Both the position numbers and the translations under genes were made by a program. From CAVQCJ01 sp963771835 (GTDB taxonomy: Bacteria; Actinomycetota; Actinomycetes; Prado026), in the NCBI GenBank assembly GCA_963771835.1, contig CAVYVA010000004.1, forward strand, positions 744,001-808,000: a stretch of DNA of 64,000 bases, given 5' to 3'. This document shows, one piece after another, positions 18,957-28,358 of the stretch. The notes beneath the pieces are model-generated. The model was not told the DNA's origin and ran no database searches. It saw only the letters and a list, made by a program, of their open reading frames with translations. How positions within the stretch are numbered: position 1 is the first letter of the stretch; each line of letters opens with the position of its first letter.

Positions 18957-21322
18957 CTACTCGCGCATGAGCATGGCCTGCGCCTCACGTTCGAGGTTGA
19001 GGTACGGCTCGCCGCTCACGTCGACCGCGACCCGGTGGATCGTGCCGCCGGTGAAGGACCACGGCGACGATGCCCGGGTAGTCGTCGGTGATCGGGTCGG
19101 CGCTGTCCCGTCCCACGCACAGGCCCTCGCCCGCGAGCATGAACTTGCCGGGCTGGGTCTTGATCCGCGCCTTCACCCACCTTCCGGTCGCCGTGGTACA
19201 GGGACAGGATCCCGGTCGCGATACCGGGTGGGTCCTCGCCGTCCTTCTCGAAGGCGGCGGAAAGGATCAGGTTCTCGCCCGTCGGCAGGTCCTCGGTCGC
19301 CTCGATCTGCTGCTCGTCCATGCCCACGAAGTTGTTGACGTAGTGCAGCCGGTTGTCCCGCACGTAGAGCGCGTGCCCGCCGAACCGGGAGCCGTGCGCG
19401 AACAGCACGCCCTGCGCACCCGCAACCGGGCAGGTCGACCAGACGCACCGATCGCGAAGGAGCGGCTGCGCAGGTTGACGGACTGCGACTCAGGCACGTC
19501 GGCCGCGTCGCGGGAAGTAGACGTAGCGGTCGCGCGGAGCGGACATCACCGGCCGTGGCGTCAGGACGATCTCCAGGGCCGACGCGGTCGTCGAGCGGGA
19601 ACGCCCCGTTGGCGCCGGCCTCGGAGTACCAGAGGTTCACCAGCTCGCGGACCTTCTCGGGGTACTTGTCCGCGAGGTTGTCGAGCTCGGAGCGGTCCAC
19701 GTCGGTGTGGTACAGCTCCCACTCGTCCTCGTTGAAGTGGCTCCACCCGCTGAGCTCGGGTGGGTCGTGATCGCCTTCCAGCCGTCGTGCCAGATCCCCC
19801 GCGAGCCGAGCATCGAGTAGAACTGCGTGTGCCGTTCACCCGGCGCCGCCGCGTCGCCGGCGCTGTACCGCATGCTCACGCCGTCGAGCGCGCTCTGCAC
19901 GTGGCCCTTGATGCTGTGCGGCACCTGCACGCCGAGCAGGTCCAGCAGCGTGGGCACGATGTCGACTGCGTGGTGGTACTGCGTGCGGATCTCGCCGCGC
20001 GCGCGCGATCCCGGCCGGCCACGAGATGATGCACGGGTCGCTGGTGCCGCCGTTGAACTCGTACCGCTTCCACATCTTGAACGGCGTGTTGAAGGCCATC
20101 GCCCAGCCGTTCGGGTAGTGGTTGTACGTCTTCGGGCTGCCCAGGTCGTCGAGGAGCGGCAGGTTGTCCTCGACGTTGTCGGGGATCCCGTTGACGAACT
20201 TCATCTCGTTGACCGAGCCGTTCGGGTCCGCCCTCGCCCGAAGCACCGTTGTCCGAGACCAGGACCACGATCGTGTTCTCCCGCCAACCGGCCTGGTCGA
20301 TGAATCCGAGCAGCCGTCCGATCTCGTGGTCGGTGTGTCCCGAGGAACCCGGCGTAGACCTCGGCCATCCGCACGAAGAGCTGCTGCTCGATCGTCCGAC
20401 AGGGTGTCCCAGGGCCGGGTGAAGTCCATCATCGGGAACGGCTTGCCGTCCGGTCCGGTACGCGTCTGCGGGGTGCCGATCGGGTTGAGCGGCGGCAGCT
20501 CGGTGTCGGCGGGCACGATCCCCATGGCCTTCTGCCGGGCCAGTGTCTCCTCCGGAGGGCCTCGTAGCCGGCGTCGAACTGCCCCTTGTACTTGTCGATC
20601 CACGCTTTCGGTGCGTGGTGCGGTGCGTGCGTCGCGCCCGGCGCGTAGTACAGGACGAACGGCTTGTCCGGTGCGATCGCCTTCGCGTCCCGGATGAACT
20701 CGATCGCCTTGTCGGTCAGGTCCTCGGTGAGGTGGTAGCCCTCTTCGGGGGACCGGGGCTGGTCGACGACGTGGTTGTCGTACACGAGCTCCGGGTACCA
20801 CTGGCTGGTCTCCGCGCCGAGGAAGCCGTACCAGCGCTCGAAGCCGCGGCCGGAGGGCCAGTTCCGCCGGGTCGCCGCGAGGTTCATCTCGTCGTCGGGG
20901 CACAGGTGCCACTTGCCGACCATGTACGTGTTCCAGCCGAGCTCGCCGAGGATCTCCGGCAGCATGCCGTTCTCGGGCGGGATCGTGCCGCTGCCGTTGG
21001 GGAAGCCGATCGCCGCCTCGGTGATGCAGGCCATGCTGTTGCGGGTGTGGTTGCGCCCGGTCAGCAGGCAGGACCGCGTCGGCGAGCACAGCGCCGTCGT
21101 GTGGAACTGGGTGTAGCGCAGCCCGTCGGCGGCGATGCGGTCGATGTTCGGCGTCTCGATCGGCCCGCCGTAGCAGCTCATCGCGGCGAAGCCGACGTCG
21201 TCGAGCACGATGTACACCACGCTCGGCGCGCCGGCCGGGGCCTTCGGCGGCTCGAACGGCGCCCAGTCCGGGGACGAGTCCCGGATGTCGACCTCGATGT
21301 GTCCCTTGAACGTCTCCGGCAT
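18957..21322 (-). CDS. Arylsulfatase, about 10 apparent +1 and 2 apparent -1 shifts
   Basis: Type I sulfatase that hydrolyses sulfate esters, of the long (about 780 aa) form. The formylglycine signature CSPTRSCLLTGRN is intact, as are the metal-binding VYIVLDDVGF and GKWHL segments, so it should be active once matured. No signal peptide is seen, hence cytoplasmic. From about 20550 leftward the gene is cut by many one-base shifts, for example GAT-C-GAG, GGG-A-CAC, CCC-G-AAC, CCG-C-GAC and TCT-G-GTC, plus losses in a Leu-Arg-Glu-Glu and a Pro-Glu context. Following them gives 785 aa ending in YLNLEREAQAMLMRE. The count leaves a length divisible by three. The N-terminal 260 codons are free of shifts. 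Confidence 0.87.
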
Positions 21323-21418
21323 GACCACCACTCCTCCGGTGCCGCGGCGGGAAGCGGCGGCACCCACGTGATCCAAGCAGCAGACCGCCCCGGCGGGCCA
21401 GAGCCTGAGCGCGGGGAG

Positions 21419-22003
21419 TCAGCGCTCGGGGACGTCGGTGCGGTGGAAGTTCTGGAACGACTTGGACGGGGTCGGCCCGCGCTGGCCCTGGTAGCGCGAC
21501 CCGTACACCGCGGAGCCGTACGGGTGCTCGGCCGGGGACGAGAGCCGGAACAGGCACAGCTGGCCGATCTTCATGCCCGGCCACAGCTTGATCGGGAGCG
21601 TGGCGACGTTCGACAGCTCGAGCGTGACGTGGCCGGAGAAGCCCGGGTCGATGAAACCCGCCGTCGAGTGCGTCAGCAGCCCGAGCCGGCCGAGAGAGCT
21701 CTTGCCCTCGAGCCGGCCGGCGATGTCGTCGGGCAACGTGCACACCTCGTACGTCGAGCCCAGCACGAACTCCCCGGGGTGCAGGATGAACGGCTCGTCG
21801 CCCCGCGTCACGACCTCGCGGGTCAGGTCGGCCTGGTCCTCGGCCGGGTCGATGTGCGGGTAGCGGTGGTTCTCGAACACACGGAAGTAGCGGTCGAGCC
21901 GGACGTCCACGCTCGACGGCTGGACCATCCCCGGGTCGAACGGCTCGAGGGCGACACGTCCGGACTCGATCTCGGCCCGGAGGTCGCGGTCGGAGAGCAG
22001 CAC
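21419..22003 (-). CDS. dcd: dCTP deaminase
   Basis: 194 aa trimeric enzyme that converts dCTP to dUTP, and in actinomycetes often on to dUMP. Clear family motifs include MLLSDRDLRAEI at the start, QPSSVDVRLDRYFRVF, the HPGEFVLGST segment, the active-site GKSSLGRLGL and TAGFIDPGFSGHVTLELSN (catalytic Glu), and the C-terminal KIGQLCLFRL. Full length with no shift. It sits between the FUSC-like gene (18 bases) and the sulfatase on the same strand. Confidence 0.97.
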   Translation of the reverse strand: MLLSDRDLRAEIESGRVALEPFDPGMVQPSSVDVRLDRYFRVFENHRYPHIDPAEDQADLTREVVTRGDEPFILHPGEFVLGSTYEVCTLPDDIAGRLEGKSSLGRLGLLTHSTAGFIDPGFSGHVTLELSNVATLPIKLWPGMKIGQLCLFRLSSPAEHPYGSAVYGSRYQGQRGPTPSKSFQNFHRTDVPER

Positions 22004-22020
22004 CCGTGGAGGCTACCGGG

Positions 22021-23172
22021 CTACCGGTCGCCGTCCGCGGGCTCGTCCGGGTCCGGCTGGTCCGGGGCGTCGGCCGGGTGCCGCCCCGCGAGGTCCGTGC
22101 GCAGCTGGTCCACCCGGCCCAGCAGGCTCACGCTGTCGAGCACCTCGTACGCGTCGGTCTGCGTGGCCGTCACCTCGCCGACCGCCTGCGCGATGCGGGC
22201 CCGCAGGGCCACCGAACGGTCCAGCACGTCGGCCCCGCCGCGGCGGGCGCGGTACAGCTCCGCGCAGTCGCGCAGCAGACCCGCGAGCTCGGCGCGGTCC
22301 AGCCGCGGGTCGTGGTGCGGCCGGTCGTAGAGCTGGTCGACCGTCAGCGACAGCACCCGGATCTCCAGCGTCACCCGGACCAGCTCGCTCTCCCGGCGCT
22401 GCAGCAGCGCGAGCTGGTCGCGGTGCCGCTGCGCCCACGGGTTGAACGCCACCCCGTCCTGGGCGAGCGCAGTGGCCCGCCGACCGGCCGTGGCCACGTC
22501 GACCAGCGCGGCCGACGAATCGATGAACGCGTGCCGGTCCCGGCCCACCAGCTCGGCCGGCGGCTGCTCGAGCGCGGCCGCCAGCGTCTCGAGCTGGTCG
22601 GCCAGCGCGTTCCCCCAGGCGTGCTGGGCCTCCTGGGCGGCACCGAAGCTGGGCCGCTCCGGGACGAGGACGCCCACGGCGATCCCGACCGCGCCGCCGA
22701 TCAGCGAGTCGACCACGCGCCACTGGCCGTACCCGGTCGAGCTCGGCCCCAGCGCCATCGTCAGCAGCACCGACACCGGGATCTGCGCCTGGCCGGCGAA
22801 CCCGATGGGGAGCCGGCGGGCGACCAGCAGGGAGACGAGGAGCGCGACCAGGATCGACCACCAGGTGGTGCCGACCCGCTGCACGAAGACCACCGCGGCC
22901 GCGACGCCGAGCACCGTGCCGAGAACCCGCTGCAGGCCCTGCGCGAGGGTGCCCAGGACGCTGCCCTGCACCGTGAACACGGCCACCACGGGGGCCAGCG
23001 CCGCGTACCGGGTCGGCCCGATCGCGGCGGCCAGCGCGTACGACGCGGATCCGGCCACGGCCGCCTTGAGGACGGTCAGCCGGGTGCCCAGACCGATGCT
23101 GGGCGTGCGCATGAGCCGACCGAAAGCCGCCTGGTCGGGGCCCGAGAAGGCCGGAGCGGGTCGGGCGACCAT
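22021..23172 (-). CDS. FUSC-family (aromatic acid exporter-like) membrane protein
   Basis: 383 aa. The N-terminal half has about six hydrophobic segments (LKAAVAGSASYALAAAIG, LLVSLLVARRLPIGFAG and the VGIAVGVLVPERP exit motif). The C-terminal half is soluble and helical, rich in Arg/Ala/Leu. This matches the FUSC / aromatic acid exporter family, proposed to export small organic acids. A second six-helix half, present in the long members, is lacking. It lies directly upstream of dcd on the same strand; no functional link is obvious. Confidence 0.72.
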   Translation of the reverse strand: MVARPAPAFSGPDQAAFGRLMRTPSIGLGTRLTVLKAAVAGSASYALAAAIGPTRYAALAPVVAVFTVQGSVLGTLAQGLQRVLGTVLGVAAAVVFVQRVGTTWWSILVALLVSLLVARRLPIGFAGQAQIPVSVLLTMALGPSSTGYGQWRVVDSLIGGAVGIAVGVLVPERPSFGAAQEAQHAWGNALADQLETLAAALEQPPAELVGRDRHAFIDSSAALVDVATAGRRATALAQDGVAFNPWAQRHRDQLALLQRRESELVRVTLEIRVLSLTVDQLYDRPHHDPRLDRAELAGLLRDCAELYRARRGGADVLDRSVALRARIAQAVGEVTATQTDAYEVLDSVSLLGRVDQLRTDLAGRHPADAPDQPDPDEPADGDR

Positions 23173-23213
23173 CCGGCTACAGTAGGGGCCGCTCAGGCCG
23201 TCGGGCCGGGCCC

Positions 23214-23284
23214 GCGGGTGTAGTTCAATGGCAGAACATCAGCTTCCCAAGCTGACAGTGCGAGTTCGATTCTCGTCACCCGCT
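23214..23284 (+). tRNA. tRNA-Gly (anticodon CCC)
   Basis: 71 bases fold as a tRNA: acceptor GCGGGTG pairs with CACCCGC, D-arm GTTCAATGGCAGAAC, anticodon stem TCAGC/GCTGA with loop TTCCCAA (anticodon CCC), and T-arm with GTTCGAT. Discriminator base is T and the CCA end is not encoded. The last nine bases overlap, on the other strand, the end of the TetR gene. Confidence 0.96.
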
Positions 23285-23951
23285 CGCAGACTCCGCGAGG
23301 ATCCGCTCGAGACCGTCGAGGATGAGGTCCAGCCCGAACTCGAAGTCCTCCACGCGACCGGACCGCATGACGTGCGTGATGACCTCCACGACGTGCGGGT
23401 ACCGGTCGGCGGACAGCTGGCCGAGGACTTCGGCCGACACCTGCGGCGCCTCCTCGGCCGCGAACGGCAGGCTGAGCTCCTGCAGCGTGAAGCCGTAGAT
23501 GTGGCTGTCCAGGGCGTGCCAGGCATCCATCGCACCCTCGACCGAGAACCCGCCCTCGCGCAGCCGGCCCAGCGTCGAGTCCAGGTACCGGGTCATGCCC
23601 AGGCCGATGTTGAAGCGGGACATGATCTGCAGGGCGGCCCACGGGTGGGCGAGCAGGACCTCGTGCGCCGAGACCGCCCGCCGCCGCATGGCGGCCTTCC
23701 AGTGCGTCCCGGTCGGCGGGACGTCGATGTCGCCGAGGACGAGGTCGACGATGCCGTCCAGGATGTCGTCCTTGTTCGCCACGTGGTTGTACAGCGACAT
23801 CGCCTCGACCCCGAGCTCCTGGCCCAGCCGGCGCATGGTCAGCGCCCCCAGCCCGCTGCGGTCCGCCAGGTCGATGGCGGCGCGCAGCGACGCGCTCCCG
23901 GCTGAGCGGGGCTCGTCGCTCGGCGGTCGGGGCCGCCGGTCCGATCGACAT
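23276..23951 (-). CDS. TetR-family transcriptional regulator, one apparent +1 shift
   Basis: Repressor divergent from the quinone oxidoreductase. The first frame begins MSIGPAAPTAE and reaches LSRERVA. After an excess base near 23887 (GCT-G-CGC) the helix-turn-helix reads AAIDLADRSGLGALTMRRL and ELGVEAMSLYNHVANKDD, followed by the ligand-binding region typical of the TetR_C group (FALxLDLILDGLERIL-like end). Corrected length is 224 aa. The stop at 23276 lies inside the 3' end of the tRNA gene. The palindrome between it and the oxidoreductase is its likely site. Confidence 0.87.
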
Positions 23952-24021
23952 CGAGATCCTCCTGGTGCGCTGAACGTACACAGTAAGCCTGGGGGTGGAC
24001 AAGGGGGCTCGGATGGGTTAC

Positions 24022-24034
24022 CTTACGACGTAAG
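24022..24034. promoter_or_regulatory. Palindrome CTTACG-A-CGTAAG, likely TetR operator
   Basis: Perfect 6-base inverted repeat with one central base, midway between the divergent tetR and oxidoreductase starts. A related half-site (GCGTAAGCC) follows at about 24041 and another (CAGTAAGCC) at about 23981, so there may be several half-sites. Position argues for autoregulation of tetR and control of the oxidoreductase. Confidence 0.65.
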
Positions 24035-24095
24035 CATACAGCGTAAGCCGCCTCGGCACCGGTCGGAGCGGACCCCTCCAGCCAAGGAGACCCCC

Positions 24096-25097
24096 ATGAC
24101 CGCCACCCAGGCCACCCAGACCATGCAGGCCATCGTCCAGGACCGCTACGGCCCCGCCGACGTCCTCGAGCTCCGCGACGTCGACCGTCCCGAGATCGCC
24201 GCCGACGAGGTGCTCGTCCGGGTGCACGCGGCAGGGCGTCGACCGCGGCGTCTGGCACCTGATGACCGGGCTGCCGTACCCGATCCGGCTGGCCGGGTAC
24301 GGGCTGCGGGCGCCGAAGAACAAGGTGCCCGGCACGGACGTGGCCGGGGTCGTGGAGCGGGTGGGCGCGGACGTCACCCGGTTCGCCCCGGGGGACGAGG
24401 TGCACGGCACCGCGGAGGGCTCGTTCGCCGAGCTCGCCCGGGCCCACGAGGACAAGCTCGCCCCCAAGCCGGCCGCCCTCACGCTTCGGCCAGGCCGCCG
24501 CCGTCCCGGTCTCCGCCGTGACCGCGCTGCAGGCCCTGCGCGACCGGGGGAACGTCCAGGCCCGGTCAGCAGGTGCTCGTCGTGGGTGCCTCCGGCGGCG
24601 TGGGGACCTATGCCGTGCAGCTGGCCAAGGCCTTCGGCGCCGAGGTGACCGGGGTGTGCAGCACCGCAAAGGTGGACCTGGTCCGCTCGGTCGGGGCCGA
24701 CCACGTCCTCGACTACACCCGTGACGACTTCGCGGACGGAGCGCACCGCTACGACCTGGTGCTCGACATCGGCGGGCAGTCCTCGTTGGCCCGGCTGCGC
24801 AGGGCGCTGACCCCGCGGGGGACGCTCGTCATCGTCGGCGGCGAGTCGGACGGCCGGTGCCTGGGCGGCAGCGACCGCCAGGTCCGCGCTCTCCTGCTGT
24901 CGCCGTTCGTCAGCCAGAAGCTGGGCACGTTCGTCGCCCGGGTCACCGCCGCGGACCTGCTCGTCCTGGCCGAGCTGGTCGAGGCCGGCAAGGTCGTCCC
25001 GGCCATCGACCGGACGTACCCGCTGAGCGAGAGCGCGGCGGCCATCCGGTACGTGGCCGGCGGGCACGCCCGCGGCAAGGTCGTCGTCAGCGTCTGA
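24096..25097 (+). CDS. Zinc-free quinone oxidoreductase / NADPH:alkenal reductase, three apparent +1 shifts
   Basis: Medium-chain dehydrogenase/reductase of 332 aa after correction, reducing quinones or enones with NADPH. Recognised parts are the N-terminal MQAIVQDRYGPADVLELRDV, the PGTDVAGVVERVG segment, the nucleotide motif GASGGVGTYAVQLAK, and the C-terminal GKVVPAIDRTYPLSESAAAI. No zinc ligands are seen. Excess bases fall near 24237 (GCA-G-GGC), 24484 (ACG-C-TTC) and 24560 (before CCC-GGT). The ATG at 24096 follows AAGGAG. It is divergent from tetR, so induction by the TetR ligand, perhaps a reactive quinone, is likely. Confidence 0.87.
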
Positions 25098-25109
25098 TCC
25101 CGGTCGCGG

Positions 25110-25130
25110 GCCGCCGGTCAGGCCGGCGGC
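25110..25130. terminator. Hairpin between convergent genes
   Basis: Perfect 8-base stem GCCGCCGG / CCGGCGGC with a 5-base loop, spanning the last codons of the GDSL gene and the space after the oxidoreductase stop. No T-run follows. Position between two convergent genes suggests a two-way terminator. Confidence 0.5.
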
Positions 25131-26638
25131 GCCGCGACGGCGGCCACGTAGCGCAGGTCGGCGGCGGCGATCGCCAGCTCGCCGGCCGAGTTCGGGTGGA
25201 ACGGGGCCTTGTCGTTCATCCCCTGTACCCAGGACTGGTCGCTGCACAGCTCGTGTCCGGCGAAGCTCGGCCGCACCGGGGTGAAGCCGAACGCCTGGGC
25301 CCCCTGCTCGATGACGGCGTTCATCCGGCTCAGCTCGGACTCCAGCGGCTCGATCTTCTCCTTGACCTTCTCGTCCTGGTTGTCCTGGCCCGGGTCGGCC
25401 GCGAACCCGTACCCGGCCGGCGCACCGGCCCGCGCCGCGGCGTCCCGCAGCTGTGGGCAGTCGAACGAGGCCCCGAACGGGTCGTAGTACTCGTTGACGA
25501 TGACCGCGGGATGGCCGGGCAGGTCCCCGAGCTGCTGCAGCAGCTGGCTGTACTGCACCTTGAAGGAGTCGAGGCGGCTCTGGAACAGGCTGTCGCTGGC
25601 CTGGTCGTCGCAGCGCTTGAGCCCGTAGCAGTAGCGCATGAAGTCCGACCAGCCGACGTCGTTCGCACCGATGCTGACGACGACCAGCCGGGCCGAGGTG
25701 ATCGACTCCAGCACGCCGACCTGCGGGCTCAGCGTGACCGGGCCGAGCGTCTGCGGGCCGAGCAGCCCGTCGGCGATCGTCGCCGAGCTGCAGGCCAGGT
25801 TGAGCACGCTCAGCCCTGAGGCCGACTGCAGGGCCACCGCGTACGCGTCCGCGGAGCGCCGGCAGAAGCGGTCGGCCCTGGTCGGCTTGGCGATCGGGGT
25901 GTTGCCGATCCCGGCCGCGGTCGAGTCCCCGATGACGACGGCGTCCACGTCGGTGCGGGTGGGCCCGACGGTGATCGGGACCGGGGCCAGCTTCGCGGTC
26001 CCGACCAGGTCCGACAGCGACCGCACCTGGTCGAGCTGCCGCGAGGCGGACACGACGGTGAGCGCCGTGAACCCGCCGGTCACCAGCACCGACGACCCGG
26101 CCGCGACCGCGAGCAGCGCGAGGTGGTGCCGCCGGCTGCGGTGCCGGTGCTCGTGCCCGGACAGCAGCGCGACCGCCCCGACCCCGAGCAGGTACAGCGC
26201 CGCCCCGATCAGCGCGGACATCAGCAGCAGCCGCTTGAAGTAGTCGGCCCAGCCGGCGGCCAGCGCCTGGCCCACCTCGCGCGAGCCGGTCCGGACCACC
26301 CGGCGCCCGTTCGCCGACGTGGACTGGATGAACTGGCTCGCCTCGTCGTTGCGGTTGAACCGCTGCCAGACCAGCCGCGGGCGGATGGGGCCGTCGAAGT
26401 GCTGGACGGTCTCCAGCGTGCCCTCGCCGAACAGGTCCGCCTCGCCGGGACCGGACAGGCCCAGGTGCAGGTTGGGGGTGACCGCGCCGACCTGGACGGT
26501 CTGGCCGAACGCGGAGACGGTGACCGGCGGCGTCACCGCCAGGGCGATCAGCAGGGCCACGACCGGCAGCAGCACGAACGGCGCGACCCGGAGCACGGGG
26601 GAGATGACCTTCCTGGCCGCCTCCCCTGCTCTGGTCAC
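25118..26638 (-). CDS. Membrane-anchored GDSL/SGNH-family hydrolase
   Basis: About 506 aa (a GTG at 26710 would add 24). A first membrane segment (VAPFVLLPVVALLIALAV), an external β-rich stretch, two further membrane segments (LLLMSALIGAALYLLGVGAVALL and LALLAVAAGSSVLVTGGF), then an SGNH esterase domain outside the cell. The catalytic Ser is in VIGDSTAAGIGN, the oxyanion Gly/Asn in VSIGANDVGWSDF and the Asp/His pair probably in FHPNSAGE. Substrate unknown; such enzymes deacylate lipids or wall polymers. It follows the LCP gene on the same strand, which supports an envelope role. No frame shift. Confidence 0.8.
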   Translation of the reverse strand: MTRAGEAARKVISPVLRVAPFVLLPVVALLIALAVTPPVTVSAFGQTVQVGAVTPNLHLGLSGPGEADLFGEGTLETVQHFDGPIRPRLVWQRFNRNDEASQFIQSTSANGRRVVRTGSREVGQALAAGWADYFKRLLLMSALIGAALYLLGVGAVALLSGHEHRHRSRRHHLALLAVAAGSSVLVTGGFTALTVVSASRQLDQVRSLSDLVGTAKLAPVPITVGPTRTDVDAVVIGDSTAAGIGNTPIAKPTRADRFCRRSADAYAVALQSASGLSVLNLACSSATIADGLLGPQTLGPVTLSPQVGVLESITSARLVVVSIGANDVGWSDFMRYCYGLKRCDDQASDSLFQSRLDSFKVQYSQLLQQLGDLPGHPAVIVNEYYDPFGASFDCPQLRDAAARAGAPAGYGFAADPGQDNQDEKVKEKIEPLESELSRMNAVIEQGAQAFGFTPVRPSFAGHELCSDQSWVQGMNDKAPFHPNSAGELAIAAADLRYVAAVAAPPA

Positions 26639-26782
26639 CCGTCCAGCATGCAGCCACGCCCTGGCCGCTCCTGGCGGCGGGCTCCCGGAGTCAGTCGCCT
26701 TCCGCAGCACTCCTGGAAGGTTCGGCGCGCCGGGCCCGGCACCTGAGCCGGTTGCCGTCGCGGCCCGCGCCGCGGCCGGGGG

Positions 26783-28245
26783 TCAGCCGCAGGCGGCCGA
26801 GAGGCTGGTCGACGCCGTCGAGCTCGACGGCAGGTGCCCGGCCAGCGCGTTGCGCACGAGCGCACGGATCTGCCCGAAGTCCGGGTTGCGCGGGTCGATC
26901 AGCGGCGGGACCAGCAGCAGCGTGCGCACCTGGCTGGTGCGCAGCGCCGAGCCGAGCTGGACCAGCGCCGGCAGCCGGCGGCGCGGGATGTCGGTGGTCA
27001 CGTAGTGGGTGACCGCGCCGGCGAGCGCGGGGTACACCGCGACCAGCCGCGGTCCGGTGAGCTGGTCGCCCATGGCCTCCAGCACGCACCGCTGCCGGCG
27101 CATCCGCTGGTAGTCGCTGTCGGCGTGCCGCGACCGGATGTAGACGTACACCTGGTCCGGGGTCAGGTGCCGGTGGCCGCGCCGGATGTCGGCGGAGATG
27201 GAGGCGCCGCCGTCCCGGTACGGGGAGACGCGGTCCGACAGCGACTCGGGGATGTTCATGGTGACGCCGCCGAGCGCGCTGACCACCCCGACGACGCCAC
27301 GCAGGTCGACCATCGCCCAGTCGTCGATCTCCAGCCCGGTGGCCGACGCGACGGCCTGCTCGGTGGCGGTGGCGCCGGGGTCCTTGACGTGCCCGAACCA
27401 GGTGGGGTGCGAGGTGCCGTAGCCGTAGACGGCGTTGGCGATGTTGTCGAACCCCTTCGGGGAACCGGTCGCGCATCGGGCCCGGCGGGAACGGGATGTG
27501 CGCGAGGTTGCGCGGCACGCCGATCATCACGGCGGTCCGCTTCCGCGGGTCGATGCTCAGCAGCACCATCGTGTCGGTGCGCGCGCCGGACCGCGGACGG
27601 CCCGGCGTCCGAGCCCAGCAGCAGCACGGTGAACCGGCCGTCGCGGCCCAGGGCCGACGACGACAGCGAGTGCGGGCTCGGGCGGGCCGACGTGGTCGAC
27701 GCGGACGGGGTCGGCGACGGCGCGCCGGTCGGGTCCGTGGACGGCAGCAGGTCCGGCTCGACCGGCTGCACCGGGTCGTCCGCGAAGACGGCGGTGACGA
27801 GGTCGCGCTGGGCGATCGCGTCCCGGGCCGCCTGCAGGTGCGGGACGACGAGCAGGCCGACCAGGAGTGCGAGCACGACGATGCCGGCGACGGACGGGCC
27901 GGCCGGGCGGCCGGCGAGCGGGCGCACGCAGCCGTACGCGTCGATCGCCGCCGCGACGCGCACGAGGAGGCTGACCGCGAGGGCGACGACCAGCGCGGTC
28001 AGCCAGCCGGGCTGGACGGCGAGCTCGAGCAACCGCACCCGGCCCGCGACCAGGGCCCAGACCGCGACGCCGAGGCTCAGCAGCGTGAACACCAGGAACG
28101 GGATCGCACGGCGCCACCGGCCGACCGCGAGCTGACCGGCCCCGGGGATCAGCGCGGACAGCGCGGCGGCGCCGGAGGCGACGAGCAGCAGGTGCGCGGG
28201 GCGCGCGGTCGCGGCGTCCTCCGCTCCCCCGCCGTGACGCCCCAT
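26783..28245 (-). CDS. LytR-CpsA-Psr (LCP) family ligase, two apparent +1 shifts
   Basis: Membrane phosphotransferase that attaches glycopolymers to peptidoglycan. The N-terminus has about four hydrophobic segments, followed by a Pro/Ser/Thr-rich linker. The LCP domain holds FTVLLLGSDAG, RTDTMVLLSIDP with the basic motif PRNL, and the later IRSRHADSDYQRMRRQ segment that binds the pyrophosphate. Excess bases near 27592 (CGG-C-GCG) and 27463 (GAA-G-GGG or GGG-G-TTC) break the frame. Correcting them gives 486 aa. The multi-pass N-terminus is longer than the usual single anchor helix. It is followed by the GDSL hydrolase. Confidence 0.85.
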
Positions 28246-28295
28246 CACACCAGCATGACGCGCGGCGGCCGGCTTTCGTTGTCAACCACCGGAAA

Positions 28296-28341
28296 GTCCT
28301 CGGCCCCGGTCACCGCCGAAGCGGTGCCGGGGCCCGAGGAC
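28296..28341 (-). terminator. Strong hairpin downstream of the sedolisin gene
   Basis: Two arms of about 20 bases, GTCCTCGG-CCCCGG-CACCGC and its complement, pair around a CGAA loop with one single-base bulge on each side. On the minus strand it follows the sedolisin stop by 17 bases and is trailed by a short TTT. This is the clearest intrinsic-terminator-like structure in the window. Confidence 0.75.
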
Positions 28342-28358
28342 CCGAGCTCGGAGCCGGG

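Noticed and set aside
23214..25097. A genomic island inserted at the tRNA
   Set aside because: No integrase, no second copy of the tRNA end and no change in base composition were seen; only the gene overlap remains as a weak hint.
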